A DNA stretch of 64,000 bases from the NCBI GenBank assembly GCA_947652735.1, contig CANTEG010000007.1:89940-153939 (forward strand), given 5' to 3'. Numbering within the stretch: position 1 is the first letter of the stretch; each line of letters opens with the position of its first letter. Source of the DNA: an uncultured Lachnospiraceae bacterium (GTDB lineage Bacteria > Bacillota > Clostridia > Lachnospirales > Lachnospiraceae). The notes beneath the pieces were generated by a model. That model worked only from the letters and a program-made list of their open reading frames with translations, made no database searches and was not told where the DNA came from. Position numbers and translations under genes: made by a program. Shown one piece after another: positions 35,589-44,475 of the stretch.

Positions 35589-38225
35589 TTGAAGAACTAC
35601 GGTGTAAACGAACTTAGAAAAATGTTTTTGGAGTTTTTTGAGAGCAAGGAGCATCTTAAAATGAACAGCTTCTCGCTTATTCCACATAATGACAACAGTC
35701 TGTTGCTCATTAATTCAGGAATGGCTCCGTTAAAGCCTTATTTTACGGGACAGGAAATTCCGCCCAAAAAAAGAGTTACAACATGTCAGAAATGTATCCG
35801 TACAGGTGATATAGAAAATGTGGGAAAGACTGCAAGACATGGTACATTCTTTGAAATGCTTGGAAATTTCTCTTTTGGGGATTATTTTAAGCATGAGGCA
35901 ATCGCATGGACATGGGAATTTTTAACGGATGTGGTTGGTCTTGATGCAGACAGACTTTATCCGTCTGTATATGTTGATGATGATGAGGCATTTGACATTT
36001 GGAATAAGGAGATTGGAATTGCTCCAGAAAGAATATTTAAGTTCGGCAAAGAGGATAACTTCTGGGAGCACGGAGCAGGACCTTGCGGACCTTGTTCTGA
36101 GGTTTACTATGACAGAGGGGAAAAATACGGATGCGGCAAGCCTGACTGTACAGTCGGATGTGAATGTGACAGATATATGGAGGTTTGGAACAACGTATTT
36201 ACCCAGTTTGATAACGATGGCAAGGGCAACTATGAGGAGCTTGAGCACAAGAACATAGATACAGGTATGGGTCTTGAAAGACTTGCAGTTGTGGTTCAGG
36301 ACGTTGATTCAATATTTGATGTTGATACAATAAAGGCAATTCGGGATAAAATTTGTGACATGGCAGGTGTTACATATAAGGAAAATGAGAAAACCGATGT
36401 ATCAATACGTCTTATAACTGATCATATCCGCTCCGTTACATTTATGACAAGTGATGGTATTTTACCTTCAAATGAGGGTAGGGGATACGTTTTAAGGAGG
36501 CTGCTTCGACGTGCAGCACGTCACGGAAGACTTTTAGGTATTGAGGGAAGCTTTTTGGCAAAGCTTTCCAAGACGGTTATTGAGGTATCACATGATGCAT
36601 ATCCTGAGCTTTTAGAAAAACAGGAGCATATATTTGCAACCTTAAATAAAGAAGAGGAAAATTTTAATAAAACCATAGATCAGGGACTTTCAATACTGAA
36701 TACATTTATCGAGGATATTAAGAAGTCGGGCAAAAACGAGCTTAGTGGAGAAAACGCATTTAAGCTTTATGATACCTATGGATTTCCTCTTGACCTTACA
36801 AAGGAAATTTTGGAGGAGGCAGGTATCTCTGTTGACGAGGATGGCTTTAACAAGGCAATGCAGGTTCAGAGAGAGACTGCACGTAAGGCACGTAAGGTTA
36901 CAAACTATATGGGAGCAGATGCTACCGTATATGAGCAGATTCCTGCTTCAATTGAGACAAACTTTGTGGGGTATGACAAGCTTACGGCAGAGTCAGCCAT
37001 AGTAGCCATTACTGATGAAGAAAAGGTTGTTGATAAGCTTATCGAGGGTGAATCAGGCTCAATCCTTGTAAATGACACACCATTTTATGCTACCATGGGT
37101 GGACAGTGTGGTGATACAGGAATTATTAAAACATTAAATAGTACATTTGTGGTAAAGGATACAGTTAAGGTTGTAGGTGGAAAGACGGCACATATCGGAT
37201 ATGTGGAGTCAGGCGATTTTTCAATAAATGAAACGGTAACCTTAGTGGTTGACAGTGAGCAAAGAATGCTTACCTGCAAGAATCATTCTGCAACCCATCT
37301 GCTTCAAAAGGCACTTAAAATGGTGCTCGGAGGACATGTTGAACAGGCAGGCTCCTATGTATCAAAGGACAGATTAAGGTTTGATTTTACACATTTACAG
37401 GCGATGACCAGGGAAGAAATAGAAAAGGTTGAGGCAATTGTAAATGAGGAAATAGAAAAAGATTTAAGTGTTTCAACTGATATAATGAGTATTGAAGACG
37501 CAAAGAAGACAGGTGCAATGGCACTGTTCGGAGAAAAGTATGGTGATACGGTTCGTGTCGTATCCATGGGCGAATTTTCCAAGGAGCTTTGCGGTGGTAC
37601 TCATGTAGCAAATACAAATGTAATAGGAAGCTTTAAAATAATATCAGAGCAGGGTGTTGCTGCAGGTGTAAGAAGAATTGAGGCACTTACGTCAAAAGGT
37701 GCAATGGAGTATTACGCAAAGCTTGAGGAAGAGCTTTTGTCTGCCGCATCAGCAGCCAAGACAGATCCTGCCAAGTTGTCTGAGCGTATCACGGCAATGA
37801 TGGCTGAAATAAAAACACTTCAGGCTGAAAACCAGAAGCTTAAGGATAAGATGGCTAAAAGTTCTGTGGGAGATGCCTTATCAAGTGCCATAGAAGTTTC
37901 AGGCATTAAAATTCTTCCTGTCAAGGTTAAGGATGTTGATATGAATGCTTTAAGAAATCTTGGTGATGATTTTAAGGCAAAGCTTGGAAGCTCGGTTATC
38001 ATTCTTGCTTCGGATATGGGCGACAAGGTAAACCTTATCGTTATGGCTACGGATGACGCTGTTACAAAGGGAGCACATGCAGGAAACATTATTAAGGAAA
38101 TTGCTCCTATGGTAGGCGGCGGTGGCGGCGGACGCCCGAATATGGCACAGGCAGGCGGAAAAAATCCTAAGGGAATTGACGATGCATTGGCAGCCGGAGT
38201 GGATAAGGTCAAGGCTCAGTTATAG
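35589..38225 (+). CDS. alaS: alanyl-tRNA synthetase
   Basis: This 878-residue enzyme charges tRNA-Ala. The class II catalytic core shows ELRKMFLEFFESKEHL, TTCQKCIRTGDIENVGKTARH (motif 2) and the late motif GRGYVLRRLLRRAARHGR. The editing domain carries HSATHLLQKAL and the zinc/editing motif LCGGTHVANTNVIGSF. A C-terminal DHHA1-like domain ends with the glycine-rich VGGGGGGRPNMAQAGG. The start is a TTG with AGGAGG about 11 bases upstream. All domains and the standard length are present. Confidence 0.98.
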   Translation: MKNYGVNELRKMFLEFFESKEHLKMNSFSLIPHNDNSLLLINSGMAPLKPYFTGQEIPPKKRVTTCQKCIRTGDIENVGKTARHGTFFEMLGNFSFGDYFKHEAIAWTWEFLTDVVGLDADRLYPSVYVDDDEAFDIWNKEIGIAPERIFKFGKEDNFWEHGAGPCGPCSEVYYDRGEKYGCGKPDCTVGCECDRYMEVWNNVFTQFDNDGKGNYEELEHKNIDTGMGLERLAVVVQDVDSIFDVDTIKAIRDKICDMAGVTYKENEKTDVSIRLITDHIRSVTFMTSDGILPSNEGRGYVLRRLLRRAARHGRLLGIEGSFLAKLSKTVIEVSHDAYPELLEKQEHIFATLNKEEENFNKTIDQGLSILNTFIEDIKKSGKNELSGENAFKLYDTYGFPLDLTKEILEEAGISVDEDGFNKAMQVQRETARKARKVTNYMGADATVYEQIPASIETNFVGYDKLTAESAIVAITDEEKVVDKLIEGESGSILVNDTPFYATMGGQCGDTGIIKTLNSTFVVKDTVKVVGGKTAHIGYVESGDFSINETVTLVVDSEQRMLTCKNHSATHLLQKALKMVLGGHVEQAGSYVSKDRLRFDFTHLQAMTREEIEKVEAIVNEEIEKDLSVSTDIMSIEDAKKTGAMALFGEKYGDTVRVVSMGEFSKELCGGTHVANTNVIGSFKIISEQGVAAGVRRIEALTSKGAMEYYAKLEEELLSAASAAKTDPAKLSERITAMMAEIKTLQAENQKLKDKMAKSSVGDALSSAIEVSGIKILPVKVKDVDMNALRNLGDDFKAKLGSSVIILASDMGDKVNLIVMATDDAVTKGAHAGNIIKEIAPMVGGGGGGRPNMAQAGGKNPKGIDDALAAGVDKVKAQL

Positions 38226-38274
38226 ACTATCTTGAAATATAGTACAAAAAATTGCCAAAAAAAACATTTTTTAG

Positions 38275-38302
38275 TTGACGAAAAAATATATTGTGTTATA
38301 AT
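38275..38302 (+). promoter_or_regulatory. strong promoter of rpsU
   Basis: TTGACG (38275-38280) and TATAAT (38297-38302) are 16 bases apart. The leader to the rpsU ATG is about 85 bases and ends with a GGAGGGAGGG site. Confidence 0.85.
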
Positions 38303-38393
38303 TACAGTTGTGCAATTTGGAGAATACCCAAACAGTTGTTTATTGGCACGAAAGATTTGATATTTTGCAACTGGAGGGAGGGTGAGAATTAGT

Positions 38394-38570
38394 ATGTCTA
38401 ACGTAATCGTAAAAGAAAATGAGACTTTGGATAGCGCACTTCGCAGATTCAAGAGAAACTGTGCTAAGGCTGGTATTCAGCAGGAGATTCGTAAGAGAGA
38501 GCATTACGAAAAGCCTAGTGTAAAGCGTAAGAAGAAGTCAGAAGCTGCTAGAAAGCGCAAGTATAAATAA
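38394..38570 (+). CDS. rpsU: 30S ribosomal protein S21
   Basis: This 58-residue basic protein is part of the small ribosomal subunit near the anti-Shine-Dalgarno region. [20 protein letters not shown] and the tail [13 protein letters not shown] are textbook S21. The ATG at 38394 follows GGAGGGAGGG at a suitable distance; an in-frame ATG at 38382 would lie inside the ribosome binding region and is rejected. Strong promoter and terminator on both sides show a single-gene unit. Confidence 0.98.
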   Translation: MSNVIVKENETLDSALRRFKRNCAKAGIQQEIRKREHYEKPSVKRKKKSEAARKRKYK

Positions 38571-38638
38571 GTTTATATCTTAGCAGGGATTGTAAGAGCC
38601 GTGCAGATAGTAAATTTGATGAAATTTGCATTTATAAA

Positions 38639-38669
38639 GATGTTACCGTTTCAGGTAGCATCTTTTTTT
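38639..38669 (+). terminator. rho-independent terminator of rpsU
   Basis: GATGTTACC (38639-38647) pairs with GGTAGCATC (38654-38662) with one G-T pair around GTTTCA, followed by seven T. Confidence 0.93.
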
Positions 38670-38707
38670 ATTGTCAGGAATATATTTAAAACAAAATGGA
38701 GTTTTTT

Positions 38708-38908
38708 ATGACCAGGGTAACATTAATAGACCAAAAAAAAGTATACATAGATGGTTATAAAACTGTAATGTCTATAGATGATAACAAAATTGCCATTGAT
38801 TGTAAAAATAAGATACTTGAAATCAATGGCTCCAATTTAAGTATCCTTCTTTTTACCGGGATAGAGATGACGGTTACGGGAATGATAAGCAGTATTGAGT
38901 GGAAATAA
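38708..38908 (+). CDS. yqfC: YabP/YqfC-family sporulation protein
   Basis: This 66-residue protein matches the YabP/YqfC family, small proteins made in the mother cell during spore formation. TLIDQKKVYIDGYKTVMSID and EINGSNLSILLFTGIEMTVTG follow the family pattern. I chose the ATG at 38708 because TGGAG lies 6 bases upstream; the ATG at 38696 includes that site. It is followed 22 bases later by yqfD, the standard order, which strengthens both calls. In Bacillus, this pair is under sigma-E control; no sigma-E promoter was found with confidence here. Confidence 0.88.
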   Translation: MTRVTLIDQKKVYIDGYKTVMSIDDNKIAIDCKNKILEINGSNLSILLFTGIEMTVTGMISSIEWK

Positions 38909-38930
38909 TAAATTTTTATGGTGATATTAT

Positions 38931-40139
38931 ATGATTAAGAAAATACTTAATTTTATAACGGGATATGTGCTTGTTGCCATACATGGTGATGGAGTAGACA
39001 GATTTATAAATATCTGTATGTCAAAAAAACTACATATATGGAGTATAAAAAAGGATAAAAATAAAACCCTGCTTTATGTAAGCAGAAGTGATTTTTATAA
39101 ATTCGACTCATTTGTGGAAAAAACGGGGGTGGAAATCAGCGTAATAAAAAGCTGTGGAATTCCGTTTATATATGAGAAGAATAAAAAAAGAAAGTGTTTT
39201 GTAATAGGATTTTTTATTTTCTTATTCTTAGTATGGAAATTCACCACATTTGTATGGGATATCAATATAAGCGGTGAAGCAGGATATTCCGCAGAGGAGA
39301 TAGAAAAAAACATAAAACAAAATTATGTGAAAATAGGTACAAAGATTACAGATGTAAATTGCTCTGACCTAGAAAAAATTTTGCGTGATGAATATTCCGA
39401 TATAGCATGGATAAGTTGTGAAATAAAAGGGACCCAGTTAAATATCAAGCTGACTGAAACAATTTTGCCTGAAGACATAGAGAAGCAGAGTAAGCCTTGT
39501 AACATTGTTGCATCAAAGGACTGTATTATATCGGATATGATTATAAAGAACGGTACAGGGATGTTTGAAACAGGTGCGGAGGTTAAAAAGGGAGATATCA
39601 TTATTACGGGTGTCGTAAACATTTACAATGAATATGATGAGTTGATAGAGACAAATTACGTTCCTGCATCGGGAATCGTGTATGGACAGAGTAAAATGTC
39701 CTATGAGGATGAGTTTGAGCTTTCCCACTATGTAAAAAATTACACAGGCAAAAAGAAAGAATATTATGGGATTATATACAATGACAATTTATTTGAACCG
39801 CTGAAATATGATATGAGTTACAATAATTGTGACATCATAACAAACTATAACAGTGTGCGAATATTTGATACTTTTTATTTGCCCGTAACCTATAAGAAAA
39901 CCATAGTATCCGAATACGAGCCTGAACTTGCAACATACTCGGAAGAAGAAGCAATCAAAAAGGCAAAAAACAAGCTGAACGAATATATATCAGCACTTAA
40001 GAAAAAAGGGGTGGAAATACTTCAAAATAATGTTAAAATATACGTTAAGAATGACAAATGTATTTCCACTGGTTACCTTGTGGTAAAGGAGATTGTGGGA
40101 ATTCCGTTTGAGCTATCTACATTTGAACAAGGAGATTAA
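38931..40139 (+). CDS. yqfD: sporulation membrane protein YqfD
   Basis: This 402-residue protein has a cytoplasmic N-terminal part, a transmembrane helix at about 86-106 (VIGFFIFLFLVWKFTTFVWD) and a large outer domain. The stretch ISGEAGYSAEEIEKNIKQNY recalls a POTRA-like fold, and EYSDIAWISCEIKGTQLNIK fits YqfD. It is needed for spore formation in Bacillus, though its mechanism is not known. It comes after yqfC and 6 bases before phoH. The length matches the family. ATG start with only a weak GGTG-type site. Confidence 0.9.
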   Translation: MIKKILNFITGYVLVAIHGDGVDRFINICMSKKLHIWSIKKDKNKTLLYVSRSDFYKFDSFVEKTGVEISVIKSCGIPFIYEKNKKRKCFVIGFFIFLFLVWKFTTFVWDINISGEAGYSAEEIEKNIKQNYVKIGTKITDVNCSDLEKILRDEYSDIAWISCEIKGTQLNIKLTETILPEDIEKQSKPCNIVASKDCIISDMIIKNGTGMFETGAEVKKGDIIITGVVNIYNEYDELIETNYVPASGIVYGQSKMSYEDEFELSHYVKNYTGKKKEYYGIIYNDNLFEPLKYDMSYNNCDIITNYNSVRIFDTFYLPVTYKKTIVSEYEPELATYSEEEAIKKAKNKLNEYISALKKKGVEILQNNVKIYVKNDKCISTGYLVVKEIVGIPFELSTFEQGD

Positions 40140-40145
40140 TTACTT

Positions 40146-41123
40146 ATGAGTTCCTATACTGAGAATATTACCATACCGGGAGAGCACATTCAAAATGTAT
40201 TTGGTCAGTATGATAAGAACATCAAAATAATTGAAAAAGAATATAATTTAGCTGTTGTACTTCGTGATGACACTTTAAAGCTTGTAGGTGGGGAAGTCAA
40301 TGTAAAAAGAGCTATATCTGTGTTGGAGGAAATGATTAAGTTATCAAAAAATGGTAATGCTATTACAGAGCAGAATATAAAATATGCAATTTCCATGTCG
40401 AAAACAGGAAACACGCAAGTTGTAAGCCAGCTTGACATGGATGTCATCTGCCATACCGTAAACGGTAAGCCTGTCAAGCCAAAAACAATGGGGCAGAAGC
40501 GGTATTGTGAGGCGATTGAGAAGAACATGATTGTTTTTGGTGTGGGACCTGCCGGGACAGGAAAGACCTATCTTGCAATGGCAAAGGCAATTACCGCATT
40601 TAAAAACAATGAGGTTGGAAGAATTATTCTTACAAGACCTGCTATTGAAGCAGGGGAAAAGCTTGGATTTTTACCAGGTGATTTGCAAAGCAAGGTTGAC
40701 CCATATTTAAGACCGCTCTATGATGCACTTTATGAGATTATGGGTGCAGAGTCATTTCTTAGAAATATGGAAAAGGGATTGATTGAGGTAGCACCGCTTG
40801 CCTATATGAGGGGAAGAACCTTGGATAATGCATATATCGTTTTGGACGAGGCACAAAACACCACGCCTGCCCAGATGAAAATGTTTCTTACAAGAATCGG
40901 TTTTGGAAGCAAGGCGATTATAACCGGCGACTTGTCACAAAAGGATTTGCCGAGGGATACCAAATCAGGGCTTGAGATTGCGTTGAAGGTTATAAAGTCA
41001 ATTGAGGAAATATCAGTGATTCATTTTACATGTGAGGATGTTGTGAGACATCCGCTGGTACAAAAAATAGTAGATGCATATGAGCAGTATGACGCAAGAC
41101 TATCTAAGGCAAAGAATAAGTAA
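40146..41123 (+). CDS. phoH: PhoH-family ATPase
   Basis: This 325-residue protein is an RNA-linked P-loop ATPase of the PhoH/YlaK-like family. The Walker A motif is GPAGTGKTYLAMA near 137, the Walker B motif is YIVLDEAQNTTPAQMK near 230, and ITGDLSQKDLPR is the next helicase-like motif. An N-terminal KH-like part precedes residue 100. It may act in RNA metabolism with YbeY, whose gene follows, and AAGGAG before yqfD's stop helps its start. In many Firmicutes a 7TM-HD gene lies between phoH and ybeY; none is here. Confidence 0.95.
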   Translation: MSSYTENITIPGEHIQNVFGQYDKNIKIIEKEYNLAVVLRDDTLKLVGGEVNVKRAISVLEEMIKLSKNGNAITEQNIKYAISMSKTGNTQVVSQLDMDVICHTVNGKPVKPKTMGQKRYCEAIEKNMIVFGVGPAGTGKTYLAMAKAITAFKNNEVGRIILTRPAIEAGEKLGFLPGDLQSKVDPYLRPLYDALYEIMGAESFLRNMEKGLIEVAPLAYMRGRTLDNAYIVLDEAQNTTPAQMKMFLTRIGFGSKAIITGDLSQKDLPRDTKSGLEIALKVIKSIEEISVIHFTCEDVVRHPLVQKIVDAYEQYDARLSKAKNK

Positions 41124-41185
41124 ATTTTGTAAGCTCTCAGGTGAAATTTTATAGTCAGGTTTATAAATCGACTCTACTGTAGTTC

Positions 41186-41214
41186 TTGATAAATATTGTT
41201 TGTTATGATAAAAT
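41186..41214 (+). promoter_or_regulatory. promoter of ybeY
   Basis: TTGATA (41186-41191) and TAAAAT (41209-41214) are 17 bases apart, with an extended -10 (TGATAAAAT). It lies inside the in-frame stretch upstream of ybeY, which supports the start at 41250. Confidence 0.65.
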
Positions 41215-41249
41215 GTGTTAGTTATGACAAAGGATGCGAGGTTTTACCC

Positions 41250-41762
41250 ATGAGTGTTTTTTTTGATATTGATGCACATGTTGAGGTTCCCGATAACTAC
41301 AAGGCGATAGTTACGGATATCATTGATGCATCCTTAGATTATCTGAAATGTCCTTATGATTGCGAGGTAAATGTTTTATTTACTGATAATTCCGGAATTC
41401 ATGCCATTAATAAGGAACAGAGAAACATTGATTTGCCTACGGATGTTTTATCTTTTCCTATGCTTGAATATGAGACGGCAGGTGATTTCTCATTTATAAA
41501 CGATGAGGAAGCATGGAATTTTAATCCGGACAGCGGTGAGCTTCTCCTTGGAGACATTGTATTAAATGTAAACCGTATTGAGGAGCAGGCAGAAAGCTAT
41601 GGTCATACGAGAAGAAGGGAGCTTGCCTTTTTAACGGCACACAGTATGCTTCATCTTTCGGGCTTTGACCATATGGAGGATGATGAGAGACTCATAATGG
41701 AAGAAAAACAAGAAGAAATTCTTAACATGAAAGGATATACGAGGGATAATGAAAAAGAGTAA
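41250..41762 (+). CDS. ybeY: endoribonuclease YbeY (16S rRNA maturation)
   Basis: This 170-residue zinc enzyme trims the 3' end of 16S rRNA. The metal motif HSMLHLSGFDH near 129-139 gives the three histidines, preceded by the typical NKEQRNIDLPTDVLSFPM. The frame is open back to 41196, but a promoter overlaps that stretch and a GAGG site lies about 10 bases before the ATG at 41250, so the shorter protein is chosen; it also matches the family length. Its end overlaps the next gene by 14 bases. Confidence 0.95.
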   Translation: MSVFFDIDAHVEVPDNYKAIVTDIIDASLDYLKCPYDCEVNVLFTDNSGIHAINKEQRNIDLPTDVLSFPMLEYETAGDFSFINDEEAWNFNPDSGELLLGDIVLNVNRIEEQAESYGHTRRRELAFLTAHSMLHLSGFDHMEDDERLIMEEKQEEILNMKGYTRDNEKE

Positions 41763-42825
41763 AAAGATAGCATGTGCTTTAATTAGTACACTTATATTAG
41801 CAACAGCTTTTTCAGGCTGTGGTAAGGACAAAAATAAAGAGGAGCAGGATACCTCATTAAATATTACACCTACAGCAACAATGGGAGATGCGGAGGATAT
41901 TGCCGTATATTCAAAGGAAGGTTGTATATTAAGTGATTTCACTGGAGAGTGGATTGACGAAAAATTTGAAAACAAAAGAGCACTCTGTATTATGATTAAC
42001 AATTTGAGTGATGCAATGCCTCAGTCAGGTATTCAAAAGGCTGATGTAACTTTTGAGTTCCCTGTTGAGGGCGGTATTACAAGATATTTGTGTGTATTTC
42101 AGGATTATACTGATTTGGAGAAGCTTGGACCTATCAGAAGTGCGAGACATTATTATGTATACACTGCAATTATGTTAGATGCATATTATGCCCATTACGG
42201 CTGGTCTATTTTTGCCGAGGATGCAATCAAAACGACGGGAATGGACAACTTAAACGGTCTTACCTTAGATGGAATCATGTATTACAGGGACAACAGCAGA
42301 AATGCACCTCACAATGTTTACACGAATAGCGACTATATTCAGGCTGGACTTGACAGTATGGGATATAGGGATGAGCACACAAGCTCCTATGACAGAATGT
42401 TCAAATTCAATACAAAGGATACCAATATCGGTAACGGCACAACTGCAAATAAAGTAAGTCTTTCATTCAGCAATTACCAAAATCCATGGTTTGAGTACAA
42501 CAAGGAGGAGGGCTTATACTACAGATTCCAGTATGGTGGAAAGCAGATTGACGATAATACAGGAGAGCAGCTTCACTATAAGAATGTTCTTATATTTGCT
42601 GTTGAAATGCCTGAGATAGTAGACGGTCTTTTAGATGCAGATTTGTATTCAGGCGGTGAGGGCTATTATGCCACTAACGGTGAGTATCAAAGTATTACGT
42701 GGAAGAGAGACGGTGACGTAATAAAGTTCTACACAGAGGACGGAGAGCAGCTCAAAATGAACCCAGGCAATACATTTGTCGAGGTTATGAAGACAACACA
42801 AATGGATACAATTTCTTTTGAATAA
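41749..42825 (+). CDS. DUF3048-family lipoprotein (YerB-like)
   Basis: This 358-residue protein has a lipoprotein signal peptide ending FSGCG, with Cys25 as the likely lipidated residue. RALCIMINNLSDAMPQSGIQ and FPVEGGITRYLCVFQDY mark the DUF3048 domain, and GPIRSARHYY follows as in YerB of Bacillus. A second DUF3048-like part lies near 215-350. The role is unknown; an envelope function is inferred from the signal. Its start lies 14 bases inside ybeY with GAGGGA upstream, so the two genes are coupled. Confidence 0.9.
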   Translation: MKKSKKIACALISTLILATAFSGCGKDKNKEEQDTSLNITPTATMGDAEDIAVYSKEGCILSDFTGEWIDEKFENKRALCIMINNLSDAMPQSGIQKADVTFEFPVEGGITRYLCVFQDYTDLEKLGPIRSARHYYVYTAIMLDAYYAHYGWSIFAEDAIKTTGMDNLNGLTLDGIMYYRDNSRNAPHNVYTNSDYIQAGLDSMGYRDEHTSSYDRMFKFNTKDTNIGNGTTANKVSLSFSNYQNPWFEYNKEEGLYYRFQYGGKQIDDNTGEQLHYKNVLIFAVEMPEIVDGLLDADLYSGGEGYYATNGEYQSITWKRDGDVIKFYTEDGEQLKMNPGNTFVEVMKTTQMDTISFE

Positions 42826-42868
42826 TTAAATATGTTTATGGAAATAATTTCTTCAAGGAGTGACTGCC

Positions 42869-43246
42869 ATGAAGAAATTATTTTTGTATATCGTAATATT
42901 TACTGCTATATTTTTGTGTACCTTTTATTATGCACGAACCTTTTACAGGGAGAAAATGCAGGCGGAGGCACAATATGCACAGGAAGAGGCAACCAGTGAG
43001 GAACCCAATGAGGAGACGATTGTGCTGCCACAACCTGAAAATAACGAAAAAAAATACATTGCAGGCATAAAAAACGGATATGTCATTGTGTACATGGATG
43101 ATGTGGATACGGTTTTTGAGTACACTGATATAAGCGTCGATGTACTTAGGGCTACGCTGCCTGAAATGTATCAGAAGCTGCAAAGACAGATAGAGTTTGA
43201 GGATAAAAAAGAGGTCTTTGAGTTCCTCGAGGACTTGGCAAGTTAG
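42869..43246 (+). CDS. BofC C-terminal-like exported protein
   Basis: This 125-residue protein has an N-terminal signal anchor (LYIVIFTAIFLCTFYYA), an acidic linker of Glu and Pro, and a C-terminal part with NGYVIVYMDDVDTVFEYTDI and VDVLRATLPEMY that resembles the C-terminal domain of BofC, a forespore protein that slows pro-sigma-K processing in Bacillus. The likeness is modest. AAGGAG lies 8 bases before the ATG at 42869; the in-frame GTG at 42860 is part of that site. It precedes an FAD enzyme gene by 8 bases. Confidence 0.7.
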   Translation: MKKLFLYIVIFTAIFLCTFYYARTFYREKMQAEAQYAQEEATSEEPNEETIVLPQPENNEKKYIAGIKNGYVIVYMDDVDTVFEYTDISVDVLRATLPEMYQKLQRQIEFEDKKEVFEFLEDLAS

Positions 43247-43254
43247 GAGACAAA

Positions 43255-44475
43255 ATGTACGATGTGATTGTAATTGGCGGAGGGGCAGCCGGAATTAGTT
43301 CAGCTATTTCGGCGGGCCGCCTTGGCGCTAAGGTACTGATTTTGGAAAAGAATAAAAAATTAGGTAAAAAGCTTTACGCTACAGGAAACGGAAAATGTAA
43401 TTTGGCAAACGAGGACGCATCCATTGAAAAAAAATATTCTTCATGGGATGAAACTTATGTGAGCTTTCTTGATAAGGTGTTTCATGGCAACCCCACTGAT
43501 AAACTGTCAGATTTTGTTCATTCCTTAGGGGTAGGTACATACTCAAAAAACGGATATATTTACCCAATGGCAAATCAGGCGTCGGCTGTTGTATGGGCAA
43601 TGGTTGATGAGCTGTCACGGATCGGTGCGGAAATTGTAACGGATACCGCAGTGACAGGGCTTACCGAAGATAGTGACTATGTACATGTAACAACCGACAG
43701 TAAAACCTATATGGGAAAAAGTGTTATTTTGGCATGCGGAGGCAAAAGCTATGCAGCTCTCGGTGGTTCAGACATGGGTTATACACTGGCAAAATCACTG
43801 GATATAAAGCTTACTGACATACAACAGGCATTGTGTCCCATAATGACAGACAAGGATTTATCAATTGCGGCAGGAGTGAGGGTGATGGCAAATGCGGCAC
43901 TTTATGTTGACTATGTCTGTGTGGATACAGAGCAGGGTGAGCTTCAAATAACAGATTACGGGCTTACAGGGATTATGATATTTAATTTGTCCTCATGTGC
44001 GGGAAAAGCCCTCAGGCAAAAGAAAGATACATGGCTTTCCATTGACCTTGCTCCGCAGCTTGAAAAACAGATGGTTCGCAAAATCCTTTCGGCGGCAACA
44101 GGAAGAACCTGCCTCGGGTTTTTAAATGGGATTATCAATGATAAGCTTGCAAGGCTTATATTGAAAGAGTGCAATATAGATGATAAGAAAAAGACCAATA
44201 GCCTTACGGAGTCGGAGATAAGCAGACTTTTGGATGCATTAAAGGCTTACAGGGTAACGGTGACAGGCTTAAAGGATTACGACCAGGCACAGGTTTGTTC
44301 GGGAGGCATCTGCCTGTCAGAAATAAATGCAGACACAATGGGGCTAAAAAAATACAACAACATTTATGTGGCAGGAGAGCTGGCAGATATTGACGGTAAA
44401 TGTGGGGGCTATAATCTGACATTTGCAATACTTTCAGGAATAAAGGCAGGGGTGAGTGCTTATGCTTACAATTAA
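43255..44475 (+). CDS. HI0933-like FAD-dependent oxidoreductase
   Basis: This 406-residue flavoprotein has an N-terminal dinucleotide-binding motif DVIVIGGGAAGISSAISAGR, then ILEKNKKLGKKLYATGNGKCN, the signature of the HI0933 / aminoacetone oxidase-like family. VILACGGKSYAALGGSDMG gives the second FAD motif, and LADIDGKCGGYNLTFAILSG closes the Rossmann part. Substrate and partner are not known. Its last 14 bases overlap the next FAD gene, so the two are co-translated. The pairing of two FAD enzymes of this type is common in Clostridia. Confidence 0.9.
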   Translation: MYDVIVIGGGAAGISSAISAGRLGAKVLILEKNKKLGKKLYATGNGKCNLANEDASIEKKYSSWDETYVSFLDKVFHGNPTDKLSDFVHSLGVGTYSKNGYIYPMANQASAVVWAMVDELSRIGAEIVTDTAVTGLTEDSDYVHVTTDSKTYMGKSVILACGGKSYAALGGSDMGYTLAKSLDIKLTDIQQALCPIMTDKDLSIAAGVRVMANAALYVDYVCVDTEQGELQITDYGLTGIMIFNLSSCAGKALRQKKDTWLSIDLAPQLEKQMVRKILSAATGRTCLGFLNGIINDKLARLILKECNIDDKKKTNSLTESEISRLLDALKAYRVTVTGLKDYDQAQVCSGGICLSEINADTMGLKKYNNIYVAGELADIDGKCGGYNLTFAILSGIKAGVSAYAYN

